A program made the translations under genes and the position numbers. This document shows, piece after piece, positions 51,083 to 58,126 of a stretch of 64,000 nt of DNA (the first letter of the stretch is position 1; each line of letters starts with the position of its first letter). Source of the DNA: Candidatus Dechloromonas phosphorivorans (GTDB lineage Bacteria; Pseudomonadota; Gammaproteobacteria; Burkholderiales; Rhodocyclaceae); the NCBI GenBank assembly GCA_016709495.1, contig JADJMS010000016.1:32234-96233 (forward strand), given 5' to 3'. The notes beneath the pieces were generated by a model, which saw only the letters and a list, made by a program, of their open reading frames with translations, searched no databases and was not told where the DNA came from.

Positions 51083-52032
51083 TCACACTTCAAATTTCTC
51101 CAATCTGATTCCAGACACCATCGATCTGTCCGAATACCTAGAATCAGATGCAACCATTTCCGTTCGGCCGGCCAATTACCCGCTGATAGAACTCTCGACA
51201 CCTCATCGGGCGTAACACGGCAATTGGATTGCCGCTGCCATGGCCTAAGGCAGCCGATAAGTTCGCCTTCCGCCCGGGAGAACTGACGGTCTGGACTGGA
51301 TACAAGGCCCACGGAAAGTCGATGCTTTTCCCAGGTGTTGCTGTTCGCCATGACCCTCGGGAAGGGGTTTTCATCCTTTCACCTGAATTCAGACCAGAAG
51401 GAATTCTCGCCAGGAAGATTCGGCAGGCGTCGACCACGGCACATCCGGCTGATTCATTCTCACGGCGTTTCCTTGAATGGGCTGGCAATGACCGGCTTTG
51501 GTTATTCGACCATCAAGGCAGCCTGACACCAGAGACGGTTACGGGCGTCATTCGATACGCCGTCGACAACCATTCGGTAAGGCATGTCTTAGTCGATTCA
51601 TTGATGAAATGTGGCATCGGCACGGACGACTACAACCGTCAAAAAAAGCTGGTCGACGACCTCCAAACCATCGCCCACCAAACCGGCGTTCACCTCCATT
51701 TGGTTGCACACGCCAGGAAGGGCGAAAGCGATGACAAGCCAGCACGCCTACACGATGTGAAAGGTACGAGCGAACTATGTGACATGGCCGAAAACGTCCT
51801 GTCTGTCTGGAAGAACAAACGCAAGCTGGACGCGCAATCAAAGGGCATCAACAAGTACAACGACGAGCCGGATGCGCTGCTGACCATCGATAGCCAGCGC
51901 AATGGTGATGGTTGGACTGGTTCGATTCAACTTTGGTTTGACCCGAAAAGTTTTCAATTCCTTGGCGAAGCCAATCACTCACCGGTGCCGTGGCAAGACG
52001 CTGGCACCGATGACGACACCGTGGAGTTCTGA
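51075..52032 (+). CDS. DnaB/RecA-like replicative helicase-ATPase (frameshift near 51,200)
   Basis: The N-terminus from GTG 51075 (VFDHTSNFSNLIPDTIDLSE) ends at a stop at 51213. The next frame continues with LPLPWPKAADKFAFRPGELT and the Walker A motif TGYKAHGKSML. Walker B-like HVLVDSLMKCGI follows, then LHLVAHARKGE and DVKGTSELCDMAENVLSVW, which match the C-terminal core of DnaB/Twinkle-like phage helicases. The two parts together give about 319 residues. A single-base indel between 51,190 and 51,213 would join them. It would load at the iteron origin with the preceding initiator (inference). Confidence 0.7.
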
Positions 52033-52033
52033 C

Positions 52034-52387
52034 ATGGCAACCGTAACCCGCAAATTCCGCGATGACTTTGATTCTTGGGCTTCTGATCGCCTGGCTAAGG
52101 CCGTGTTTACTCCCGGCGAGATGGATGAATTCAAAGACCTATTGCGTCGTGACTTGGCACCTGGAACAGATCACTTGCGTGCTGGCCTTGTGGTGATCAT
52201 TGCGGCCGGCGTGGAAGTGCCAGCAACCATTGATGACCACGAAGAACGTTACCGCCTATGGGCTGACTACTTTTCCATCGAGGCCGAATCAATCCGCAAT
52301 CTAAAAGGAGAGACACCAATGACAGTACCGCTATTTATTGTCTTTGAAATGACTCCGCTAACGGGCGCCCTGTGCGTATTGACCTAA
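52034..52387 (+). CDS. Hypothetical protein of the element
   Basis: 117 residues from the ATG at 52034, 1 bp after the helicase stop; the open frame extends upstream to 51902 but that part overlaps the helicase. Helical, acidic: WASDRLAKAVFTPGEMDEFK and RAGLVVIIAAGVEVP. The last 23 residues, from an internal ATG at 52319 with a good AAAGGAGA upstream, may instead be a separate short peptide. No family recognised. Confidence 0.55.
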   Translation: MATVTRKFRDDFDSWASDRLAKAVFTPGEMDEFKDLLRRDLAPGTDHLRAGLVVIIAAGVEVPATIDDHEERYRLWADYFSIEAESIRNLKGETPMTVPLFIVFEMTPLTGALCVLT

Positions 52388-52668
52388 GCGATTCGGACAC
52401 CCTCGAATTCTTACTGCGCGAATCAATCGCCGAAAAGTTACTGGGCCTGATCGACCGATTCACCTCGAAATCGTGTGATGGCAGTCTTAGGGCAGATATT
52501 GAGAAGTCCATAGCAGCCCTCGACACCGAGGTGTACGGACTGCATCAGCAACTTTCAGAGCACGAAGTACCAGTAATTTTCAAAATGGGCGAGCGGAGCG
52601 CCTCTGCATCTGGCCTGCAAAAATCAGGAGAACGAAATGAATTTGTTACACAGAATCAAAAAAATTGA
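52372..52668 (+). CDS. Hypothetical small protein
   Basis: 98 residues, GTG start overlapping the previous gene by 16 bp. Composition is helical (LEFLLRESIAEKLLGLIDRF, AALDTEVYGLHQQLSEHEV). The start has no clear ribosome-binding site, so translational coupling would be needed. The 3' end overlaps the next gene by 32 bp. It may be real, but evidence is limited to an open frame and sensible composition. Confidence 0.45.
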   Translation: MRIDLSDSDTLEFLLRESIAEKLLGLIDRFTSKSCDGSLRADIEKSIAALDTEVYGLHQQLSEHEVPVIFKMGERSASASGLQKSGERNEFVTQNQKN

Positions 52669-52999
52669 AGAACAGGTGCATCAGATGAGCATTGGCGCCG
52701 TGCTGCTGCGTGAACCTGCCGAAGAAGCCGACGAAGAAACCCGTGAAGCCTTCGAGGCTGCTATTACCGAAGCACTTGCAGCCGGTCATCAGGTCGTCGT
52801 TCACACCGCCAGCAAAGAACCAAACCGACGAATTGCCGGTGTGATCTACGAGTCAGATGGATTCATCGCCTTTCTGGCACTGGCAGCCAACAGCCCCGCC
52901 ACAGATGGCCGCAGCAAAAGCAAGTTGAGTCAGATAATTGCCGAGGCGCAGGGCACCTCTCTGCCAGTAGTCAAGGAGGTTAATCGTGGCCAGATTTAA
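52637..52999 (+). CDS. Hypothetical protein of the element
   Basis: 120 residues, ATG with a good AGGAG nine bases upstream. The N-terminus is a short coiled coil (NLLHRIKKIEEQVHQMS). An acidic helix (EEADEETREAFEAAITEAL) and a beta-rich part (HQVVVHTASKEPNRRIAGVIY) follow. It overlaps the DUF5681 gene by 14 bp. Position before a small-terminase-like gene suggests a packaging- or regulation-related role, but nothing in the sequence proves it. Confidence 0.6.
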   Translation: MNLLHRIKKIEEQVHQMSIGAVLLREPAEEADEETREAFEAAITEALAAGHQVVVHTASKEPNRRIAGVIYESDGFIAFLALAANSPATDGRSKSKLSQIIAEAQGTSLPVVKEVNRGQI

Positions 53000-53345
53000 G
53001 GCGGGTCAAAGTGGCAACCCCAAAGGCAAGCCGCCTGGCACGAAGCACGCAAGCACGAAGCTGAGAGACGCCATCTCTGCCGACCTGCACGCCATTGTTG
53101 CGGCCCTTGTTCAAAAGGCCAAGGACGGGGATACCGGCGCTGCAGCGCTTCTCTTCAGTCGCACGCTGCCACAATTGCGACCGCAATCAGATCCACCTGA
53201 CGTATCCCTTGGAGGCGTCACGCTGGATGAACGTGCGGAATCAGTCACCAGCGCCGCCTTGGCTGGCCAAATATCACCGACTGGCGCCACAGAACTAATG
53301 GGCCTGCTGAGGGCGTGTCCGGAATTTTGTGTAAACGGGGTTTGA
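52986..53345 (+). CDS. DUF5681 (small-terminase-like) protein, 3' end replaced by IS
   Basis: GTG start with a strong AAGGAGG six bases upstream. The N-terminus FKAGQSGNPKGKPPGTKHAS is the DUF5681 signature found in phage-associated small proteins, often beside terminase genes. After LMGLL the sequence runs into the left inverted repeat of an IS256-family element at 53311; the final residues and stop are IS-encoded. Beyond the IS the frame would continue into unrelated sequence, so the original C-terminus is lost or altered. Terminase function is a family association, not demonstrated. Confidence 0.68.
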   Translation: MARFKAGQSGNPKGKPPGTKHASTKLRDAISADLHAIVAALVQKAKDGDTGAAALLFSRTLPQLRPQSDPPDVSLGGVTLDERAESVTSAALAGQISPTGATELMGLLRACPEFCVNGV

Positions 53346-54637
53346 GTTAAACGTTGTTCATCCGGTCTTCGAACTGGATAGTAAATCGGGTCAGTGCTGC
53401 TTTCCAATCGAATGGGCATGGTCCATTTCTGGCTGATGTTTCGGAGTGCCAGGTAGAACAGTTTATCAGCGCCTCATCGCTCGAAACGAACCTCGGTTCT
53501 TGGTGATTTTCCGCAGGCTCATATTCACCGACTCGATAGCATTAGTCGTGTAAATGACCTTGCGAATCTCTGGCGGGTAGTCGAAGAACGGGATGATCCT
53601 CGGCCAGTTACGGCGCCAGGACTGACTGATGGGTAGATAGGCGTCGTCCCACTTATCCTCGAACTCACCGAGCATCTGTTCAGCCTCGTCCGCCGTGGCG
53701 CAGGTGTAAATCCGCTTCAGGTCGGCAGCGACATCAGGACGCATCTTCCACGAGACGTAGTTCAGACTATGGCGCACCATATGGACGATGCAAAGCTGGA
53801 CGGCGGCATGAGGATAGACAGCCTCGACGGCTTCCGGGAATCCCTTGAGGCCGTCAACGCAGGCAATAAAGATGTCCTGCACCCCACGGTTCTTCAGCTC
53901 GGTGATGACCTGCAACCAGAACTTGGCACCCTCAGTCTGTGCGATCCACAGGCCCAGCACCTCCTTCTCGCCAGACATGTTGAGGCCAATGGCCAGATAG
54001 ACGGCCTTGACTCGTACGCTGCCGTCCCTGACTTTGACGTGGATACAGTCGAGATAGACGATGGGGTACATGCTGTCCAGAGGCCGGGATTGCCAAGCCT
54101 TGACCTCTTCGATCACGGCATCGGTCACCGATGAAATCAGTGTCGGAGAAACCTCGGTGCCATAAATCTCTTCCAGATGGGACTGAATCTCACGGACGGT
54201 CATTCCTCGGGCGTAGAGCGACAGAATCTTGTCGTCAAAGCCGCTCCAGCGTGTCTGGTGCTTCGGGATCAGTTGTGGCTCGAAGGTGCCATGGCGGTCA
54301 CGGGGAATTTCGATGGGTAGTTCGCCGAACTCGCCCTTCGCGGTCTTCTTGCTCTTCGCCGTTGCGGGTGTTGCCGGCAGGATTATCAACCGGCTTCATT
54401 CTTACCATGGCCGAGGTGATCGGCCATCTCCGCTTCCAACGCCTTCTCGACTAGTAGCTTGGTGAGTTGCTTGAGCAACCCATTCTCGCCAATCAGGTCT
54501 TCCGGCTTACGGTAATCAGCCAACAGGCTGTCCAACAACTCCTTGGGTACTGCTTTCTTTCCTACGGTCATCATCGCTCCTGGCAATGTGGCAGTTTCCT
54601 GCCGGGTGACCGTTTACACAAAAATTCTTACACGCTC
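53311..54637. mobile_element. IS256-family insertion sequence (decayed)
   Basis: About 1.33 kb. Terminal inverted repeats are recognisable: left GGGCGTGTCCGGAATTTTG and right (reverse complement) GAGCGTGTAAGAATTTTTG, both running into GTGTAAACGG. Flanking octamers CCTGCTGA (53303-53310) and CCAGCTGA (54638-54645) match at 7 of 8, consistent with the 8-9-bp duplications of this family. It interrupts the DUF5681 gene. The transposase is broken, so the IS is probably immobile unless the frameshifts are errors. Confidence 0.8.
53347..54574 (-). pseudogene. IS256-family (mutator-type) transposase, frameshifted
   Basis: N-terminal frame: ELLDSLLADYRKPEDLIGEN to DHLGHGKNEAG, then a break near 54,388. 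The second frame has EFGELPIEIPRDRHGTFEP, the DDE-region blocks YPIVYLDCIHVKVRDG and FIACVDGLKGFPEAVEAVYP, and VIYTTNAIESVNMSLRK. A second break near 53,475 puts the C-terminus (up to stop 53347) in a third frame. Catalytic Asp positions look intact in the second frame. Breaks near A/C-runs resemble others in this window, so true inactivation is not certain. Confidence 0.8.
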
Positions 54638-54727
54638 CCAGCTGAACCCCGTCCCCCTGACCGCGCCATCCCCCGCCGATCAAAATCGGCGGCATGGATC
54701 ACTGCTTCTGAACCTATCGGTGCTAAT

Positions 54728-54780
54728 TGGCGCACCGAATAGACTCGAACCCCTATCCTCTGCTCCCAAAGCAGATGCGT
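54728..54780 (-). pseudogene. tRNA-Pro(UGG)-like 3' half, remnant
   Basis: On the minus strand a perfect anticodon arm TCTGC-TTTGGGA-GCAGA (anticodon TGG) is followed by GGTTCGAGTC and a terminal GCGCCA. The T-stem pairs poorly and there is no D-arm or matching 5' acceptor strand, so it is not a functional tRNA as read. It lies between the IS and the right end of the element, and may be a relic of an earlier att site or a captured fragment. Confidence 0.5.
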
Positions 54781-54901
54781 TGCAACGATGGCAGAGGGCA
54801 GGGTGTAGGCGATCAATCAACTGGTTCGATTGAAGTGACTTGGGTTGAAAAAAATATTCGATGCTGCGAAATAAATTTTTCAGACTGAAGCCGAAATGTT
54901 A

Positions 54902-54940
54902 CCTAGTAGCGTAAAAATGAGTAGCCCAGTGAGTAGCTCA
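54902..54940. repeat. Right-end GTAGC repeats (candidate integrase arm sites)
   Basis: CCTAGTAGC (54902-54910), TGAGTAGCCC (54918-54927) and GTGAGTAGCTCA (54929-54940) resemble the GTAGCTACCC repeats at the left end. They lie 50-90 bp from the attR core. The surrounding stretch 54838-54992 has no gene. Confidence 0.5.
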
Positions 54941-54992
54941 TATTTGTGACCTAATCACAATCTATTGCAGCGCAATTGATTCATGCCATTCA

Positions 54993-55009
54993 TTGTATTA
55001 CCAGTAATC
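54993..55009. repeat. attR core: 17-bp direct repeat
   Basis: TTGTATTACCAGTAATC repeats the phaB2 3' end (47062-47078) with one mismatch and encodes the same Leu-Tyr-Tyr-Gln-stop. A few further matches (AACCTT) follow in both copies. It defines the right end of the element, just before the phaR leader. Confidence 0.7.
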
Positions 55010-55031
55010 ATTGAACCTTTTGTTATGTTAC

Positions 55032-55063
55032 AAAAACAGGCACCTTCGGGTGCCTGTTTTTTT
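55032..55063 (+). terminator. Rho-independent terminator before phaR
   Basis: CAGGCACC, loop TTCG, GGTGCCTG, then seven T's. It lies just outside attR, so before the insertion it was probably the terminator of phaB2. Confidence 0.85.
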
Positions 55064-55067
55064 GCGC

Positions 55068-55073
55068 TATAAT
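55068..55073 (+). promoter_or_regulatory. Candidate -10 of the phaR promoter
   Basis: A perfect TATAAT, 36 bp before the phaR start and directly after the terminator. The -35 region overlaps the terminator stem and is poor (TTCGGG at 17 bp), so an activator or a weak promoter is possible. Confidence 0.4.
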
Positions 55074-55109
55074 GTTGCACTGCACACAAACCAGCTTGAG
55101 GATCACGGC

Positions 55110-55739
55110 ATGCCAGAAACAGTACGGCTGATCAAAAAATATCCTAATCGTCGTCTTTATGACACCAAGACGAGTGCCTACATCACCTTGAGTGATGTAA
55201 AAGACCTGGTTCTCAAGTATGAAGTTTTCAAGGTTGTTGATGCAAAGACGGCGGAAGACCTGACGCGCAGCATCCTGCTCCAGATTATTCTCGAAGAAGA
55301 AACAGGTGGTATGCCGCTTTTTTCCAGCGAACTGCTTTCAGCATTTGTTCGCTTTTACGGCAGCACCATGCAAGGCATGCTGGGTAAATACCTTGAAAAC
55401 AACATGAAGACCTTCGTTGATTTTCAAGGGAAACTTCAAGAGCAATCGCGTAGCATGCCGGGTGCAGACAATACGACGATGCAGGCTGATTTCTGGACGC
55501 AGTTTTTGAACTTTCAGCAGCCAGCCATGCAGAGCATGATGACTACCTATATGGATCAGTCGAAAAAGATGTTCCAGAACATGCAGGATCAACTGCATAG
55601 TCAAACCAGGAATATGTTTACCGGCTGGTTTGTTCCGCCCGAAAAAACGAGAAATAATTCAGTTTTGCCCGCATTGATGTGGGCATTTCTTCCCCGGGGC
55701 AGAAGCCCCGGGAGGTTTCAAGCGCAAATTAGCCCTTGA
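55110..55739 (+). CDS. phaR: PHA synthesis repressor PhaR (C-terminus extended by probable frameshift)
   Basis: The start at 55110 gives MPETVRLIKKYPNRRLYDTK, the N-terminal PHB/PHA accumulation-regulator DNA-binding domain (RLYDT, YITLSDVKDLV). A Phe/Met/Gln-rich C-terminal half binds the granule surface. PhaR represses phasin and its own gene until PHA granules titrate it. As read the protein is 209 residues with an odd Arg/Pro tail. Adding one A in the A-run near 55,646 would end it at 55657 after PPEKNEK (about 182 residues, family-like). It is cut off from phaCBB by the integrative element. Confidence 0.9.
   Translation: MPETVRLIKKYPNRRLYDTKTSAYITLSDVKDLVLKYEVFKVVDAKTAEDLTRSILLQIILEEETGGMPLFSSELLSAFVRFYGSTMQGMLGKYLENNMKTFVDFQGKLQEQSRSMPGADNTTMQADFWTQFLNFQQPAMQSMMTTYMDQSKKMFQNMQDQLHSQTRNMFTGWFVPPEKTRNNSVLPALMWAFLPRGRSPGRFQAQISP
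55693..55712. terminator. Strong hairpin between convergent phaR and suhB
   Basis: Perfect stem CCCGGGGC, loop AGAA, GCCCCGGG. No long T-run follows on either strand, so it may be a bidirectional attenuating or mRNA-stabilising hairpin rather than a classical terminator. Confidence 0.5.
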
Positions 55740-56541
55740 TCGAAGCCGGAAGTTTTTCCTCAATTAGCTTTAAAAGCGGACCAAACACTTTAGGTGTGCC
55801 CGCAATGATATTGCCGGATTCGAGGTAGGTCGCGTCACCACGCAGATCACTTACCAATCCGCCCGCTTCTGAAACCAGCAGCGCACCGGCAGCCATATCC
55901 CAGGATGACAAACCCATTTCCCAGAATGCGTCGTAACGGCCACAGGCGACATTGGCCAGATCAAGCGATGCAGCACCAGGGCGACGCATTCCTGCCGTCT
56001 TTTCAGTCAATTCTTTGAAAATTGCTACATAGGTATCGAGGTGATCAAGCATGCGGTACGGGAAACCAGTACCGATCAGCGAGTCTTGAAGCTTGAGTCG
56101 CTTTGATACCCGAATGCGCCGCTCGTTTAAGAATGCGCCGCTACCTTTGCTGGCAGTGAACAATTCATTGCGATTTGGATCGAAAACAACAGCCTGTTCA
56201 ACAACGCCGGATTTGGCGAGTGCGATTGATACCGCGTATTGTGGCAGCCCATGAATAAAGTTTGTTGTGCCATCAAGCGGATCAATAATCCATTGAAACT
56301 CACTCTCATCTCTACCCTTGCCGGCGGTTTCACCGGACTCCTCTGCTAAAATCCCATATTCAGGATAGGCCTCACGCAAAATTTCGATAATCGCGGCTTC
56401 TGCAGCTTTATCAACCTCGGTGACAAAGTCATTGGGTGATTTGGTTGAAACCTTGATTAAGTCAAGATCATTGGAGGCACGGTTAATAACCTGGCCGGCG
56501 CGACGCGCTGCCTTGACGGCAATATTGAGAGCTGGATGCAT
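55729..56541 (-). CDS. suhB: Inositol-1-monophosphatase family protein SuhB
   Basis: 270 residues. Metal-site motifs: ILAEESGE (Glu), WIIDPLDGTTNFIHGLP (Asp-Asp) and SSWDMAAGALLVSEAGG (Asp). Besides dephosphorylating inositol phosphate, SuhB-type proteins join the Nus antitermination complex on rRNA operons in Proteobacteria. It converges on phaR, with a 3' overlap if phaR is read to 55739, and is divergent from trmJ across about 60 bp. Confidence 0.94.
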   Translation of the reverse strand: MHPALNIAVKAARRAGQVINRASNDLDLIKVSTKSPNDFVTEVDKAAEAAIIEILREAYPEYGILAEESGETAGKGRDESEFQWIIDPLDGTTNFIHGLPQYAVSIALAKSGVVEQAVVFDPNRNELFTASKGSGAFLNERRIRVSKRLKLQDSLIGTGFPYRMLDHLDTYVAIFKELTEKTAGMRRPGAASLDLANVACGRYDAFWEMGLSSWDMAAGALLVSEAGGLVSDLRGDATYLESGNIIAGTPKVFGPLLKLIEEKLPASIKG

Positions 56542-56604
56542 GGGCTTAAAGAGCTGACGGGTGGCTAATGCTGCCCGAGATAATTTGAAAGGTTGAATTT
56601 TACT

Positions 56605-57369
56605 ATGAAGCCGGAAGTCCTGCTTTCACGAATCCGTATTGTTCTTTGTAGACCTAGTCATCCAGGCAATATTGGTGCCGCTGCACGCGCCATGAAAACC
56701 ATGGGTTTGACGCGACTATCCCTTGTTGAACCCAAGCACTTTCCAGACCCGGAGGCTGAGACACGGGCAACTGGTGCGGTCGACCTCTTAAAGCACGCAG
56801 AAATTCACACCACCTTAAATGCCGCATTGGCTGGCACGGTCTTCGTCGTTGGTCTATCTGCCAGACGTCGTGACCTTGGCCCGGAGATTGGTGAACCGAG
56901 AGAAATGGTAGAGCGATTACTTTGTGCGGCAGAGGAGGGCGATGTTGCACTGGTTTTCGGGAATGAAACAATGGGGCTTTCGAATGACGAAATACAATGC
57001 TGTCATGCTGCGGTGAGTATTCCGACAAATCCCGAATTTAGCTCATTGAATCTTGGTTCAGCAGTACAGGTATTGTCATACGAGGTGCGCATGGCTGCCT
57101 TTTCAGGACGCCCACCTGTATCTGATACGCTCGTTACTCCATTTGTTTCGCCAACCGCAAAACATGATGAAGTTGAAGGTTTGTATGAACACCTTCAAAG
57201 CGTGATGACCCAAACAGGGTTTTATAATCCTGAACAACCAGGAAGGCTTATGCCAAAATTACGCAGGCTCTTTGGACGTATTCGACTGGAACGTGACGAG
57301 GTCAATATTTTGCGTGGCGTACTCGCTTCAACTCAAAACAAAACCAGGCACGGCTCTCGCCACGATTAA
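56605..57369 (+). CDS. trmJ: tRNA (cytidine/uridine-2'-O-)-methyltransferase TrmJ
   Basis: 254 residues from the ATG at 56605 (MKPEVLLSRIRIVLCRPSHP); a TTG four codons earlier is less likely. SPOUT-fold signatures: GNIGAAARAMKTMG, ALVFGNETMGLSNDE and FSSLNLGSAVQVLSYEVR, which form the trefoil-knot SAM site. It methylates the 2'-O of residue 32 in several tRNAs. Followed 12 bp later by a clear terminator. Confidence 0.94.
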   Translation: MKPEVLLSRIRIVLCRPSHPGNIGAAARAMKTMGLTRLSLVEPKHFPDPEAETRATGAVDLLKHAEIHTTLNAALAGTVFVVGLSARRRDLGPEIGEPREMVERLLCAAEEGDVALVFGNETMGLSNDEIQCCHAAVSIPTNPEFSSLNLGSAVQVLSYEVRMAAFSGRPPVSDTLVTPFVSPTAKHDEVEGLYEHLQSVMTQTGFYNPEQPGRLMPKLRRLFGRIRLERDEVNILRGVLASTQNKTRHGSRHD

Positions 57370-57381
57370 ACGTACCAACAA

Positions 57382-57408
57382 AAAAACCCACCGATCTGGT
57401 GGGTTTTT
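57382..57408 (+). terminator. Rho-independent terminator of trmJ
   Basis: A-run, AACCCACC, loop GATCT, GGTGGGTT and a T-run. The A-run on the other side would let it act in both directions. Confidence 0.85.
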
Positions 57409-57440
57409 ATTATCCATGAAAAGATAAATGGTGTGTGCTG

Positions 57441-57633
57441 AGGTGGGGTGGGGGGGGGGGGGGGGGGGGTCGGGGACGGGGCGGGCGGCCGGGCTTGCCC
57501 CCCTATGGTCCAGGGGCGCGGGGGGGGGGCGGCGCCGGGGTCCCCCGCCGGGGGCGCCGGCGGCCCCCCGGCGGCGCGCCGCGGGCCCCGCCCCGGCCCC
57601 CCCCCCGCCCCCGCCCCCCCCGCCCCGCCCCCC
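57441..57633. other. Almost pure G/C low-complexity block, probable sequencing or assembly artefact
   Basis: About 190 bases that contain almost no A or T, with G-runs of up to about 20 and C-runs of up to 9, unlike anything else in the window. The six-frame translations are Gly/Pro/Arg/Ala strings without protein character. It sits between the trmJ terminator and a tRNA-like remnant beside hupB. No gene is called here. Confidence 0.7.
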
Positions 57634-57683
57634 GGTGCTCACCCTCTCGATATCGGCTTACTCTACCAACGAACCGACACCCC
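57634..57683 (-). pseudogene. Corrupted tRNA-like sequence (resembles 5' half of tRNA-Val)
   Basis: On the minus strand it begins GGGGTGTCGGTTCGTTGG and TAGAG, followed by a GAGGGTGAGCACC-like stretch. The GTTGGTAGAG D-arm core is typical of tRNA genes, and the spacing to a later GAGGGT fits tRNA-Val, which I recall upstream of or near hupB in relatives. The anticodon arm is unreadable and the block runs into the G/C artefact. Probably a real tRNA gene spoiled by poor sequence; very uncertain. Confidence 0.3.
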
Positions 57684-57690
57684 GTAAAAA

Positions 57691-57961
57691 TTAGTTTACG
57701 GCGTCTTTGAGGCCCTTGCCTGCACGGAATTTTGGAACCTTGGCTGCTTTGATTTTGAGCGCAGTGCCGGTACGAGGTTTCGACCAGTACGAGCTGCCCG
57801 ATCACCAACATAGAAAGTGCCAAAACCGATCAGGCTGACGGTGTCGCCCTTTTGAGCGATACCTTGACTGCGGCGACAGTTGCGTCAAGAGCACGGCCGG
57901 CAGCAGCTTTTGAAATCTCAGCAACTTCTGCGATCTGATCGATCAGTTCAGTCTTGTTCAT
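57691..57961 (-). CDS. hupB: DNA-binding protein HU-beta (two one-base deletions)
   Basis: The reverse strand starts MNKTELIDQIAEVAEISKAA and ends with IKAAKVPKFRAGKALKD. Between them the frame slips twice: in AAAAGGG near 57,855 and in AAACCTCGT near 57,778. Adding one A and one C restores GDTVSLIGFGTFYVGDRAAR and RTGTALKIK and gives exactly 90 residues, the normal HU length; the 271-bp span is two bases short of 273. HU is a small nucleoid protein that bends DNA. It lies just upstream of tRNA-like sequence and downstream of lon. Confidence 0.85.
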
Positions 57962-58082
57962 TTCTTTACCCCAAAAAGGATGTTTGACAGGAAGGAAAAT
58001 CGTATAAAGGGCGTTTTATATACCCCACGAAATCCTTGTGTCAAGCGGATTTTCCTTGATTTTTGATTTCAATAAACAAGTT

Positions 58083-58112
58083 AAAAAAATGCCGACACTA
58101 ACGCATCGGCAT
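58083..58112 (-). terminator. Rho-independent terminator of lon
   Basis: On the minus strand: ATGCCGA, 10-base loop, TCGGCAT, then a run of T's. It lies 15 bp past the lon stop. Confidence 0.8.
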
Positions 58113-58126
58113 ATAGTAACGGATAG

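Larger units (their letters stand above)
47062..55009. mobile_element. 7.9-kb integrative element (phage-satellite/PICI-like) inserted at the 3' end of phaB2
   Basis: Bounded by a near-perfect 17-bp direct repeat at the phaB2 stop codon and inserted between phaB2 and phaR, which belong together in PHA loci. Contents in order: tyrosine integrase, unknown gene, AlpA/Xis-like HTH gene, replication gene with internal iterons, a small gene, a DnaB/RecA-like helicase, three small genes, and a DUF5681 gene cut by an IS. All non-IS genes point the same way. GTAGCTACCC-like repeats lie near both ends. There are no capsid, tail or conjugation genes. The order integrase, AlpA, replication, terminase-like resembles phage-inducible islands. 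Limits and identity are inferred from sequence pattern only. Confidence 0.72.

Noticed and set aside
51902..52033. Extended N-terminus of the hypothetical gene at 52034
   Set aside because: It overlaps the helicase C-terminus in another frame, and the composition changes at 52034, where a start codon directly follows the helicase stop.
54728..54780. tRNA-Pro as the actual integration site of the element
   Set aside because: There is no second copy at the left end and the fragment lies well inside the right end; the 17-bp phaB repeat explains both borders.
57328..57823. Open frames rich in Gly, Pro, Arg and Ala across the G/C block on both strands
   Set aside because: They arise only because the block has almost no A or T to form stop codons; no protein-like composition or start context.
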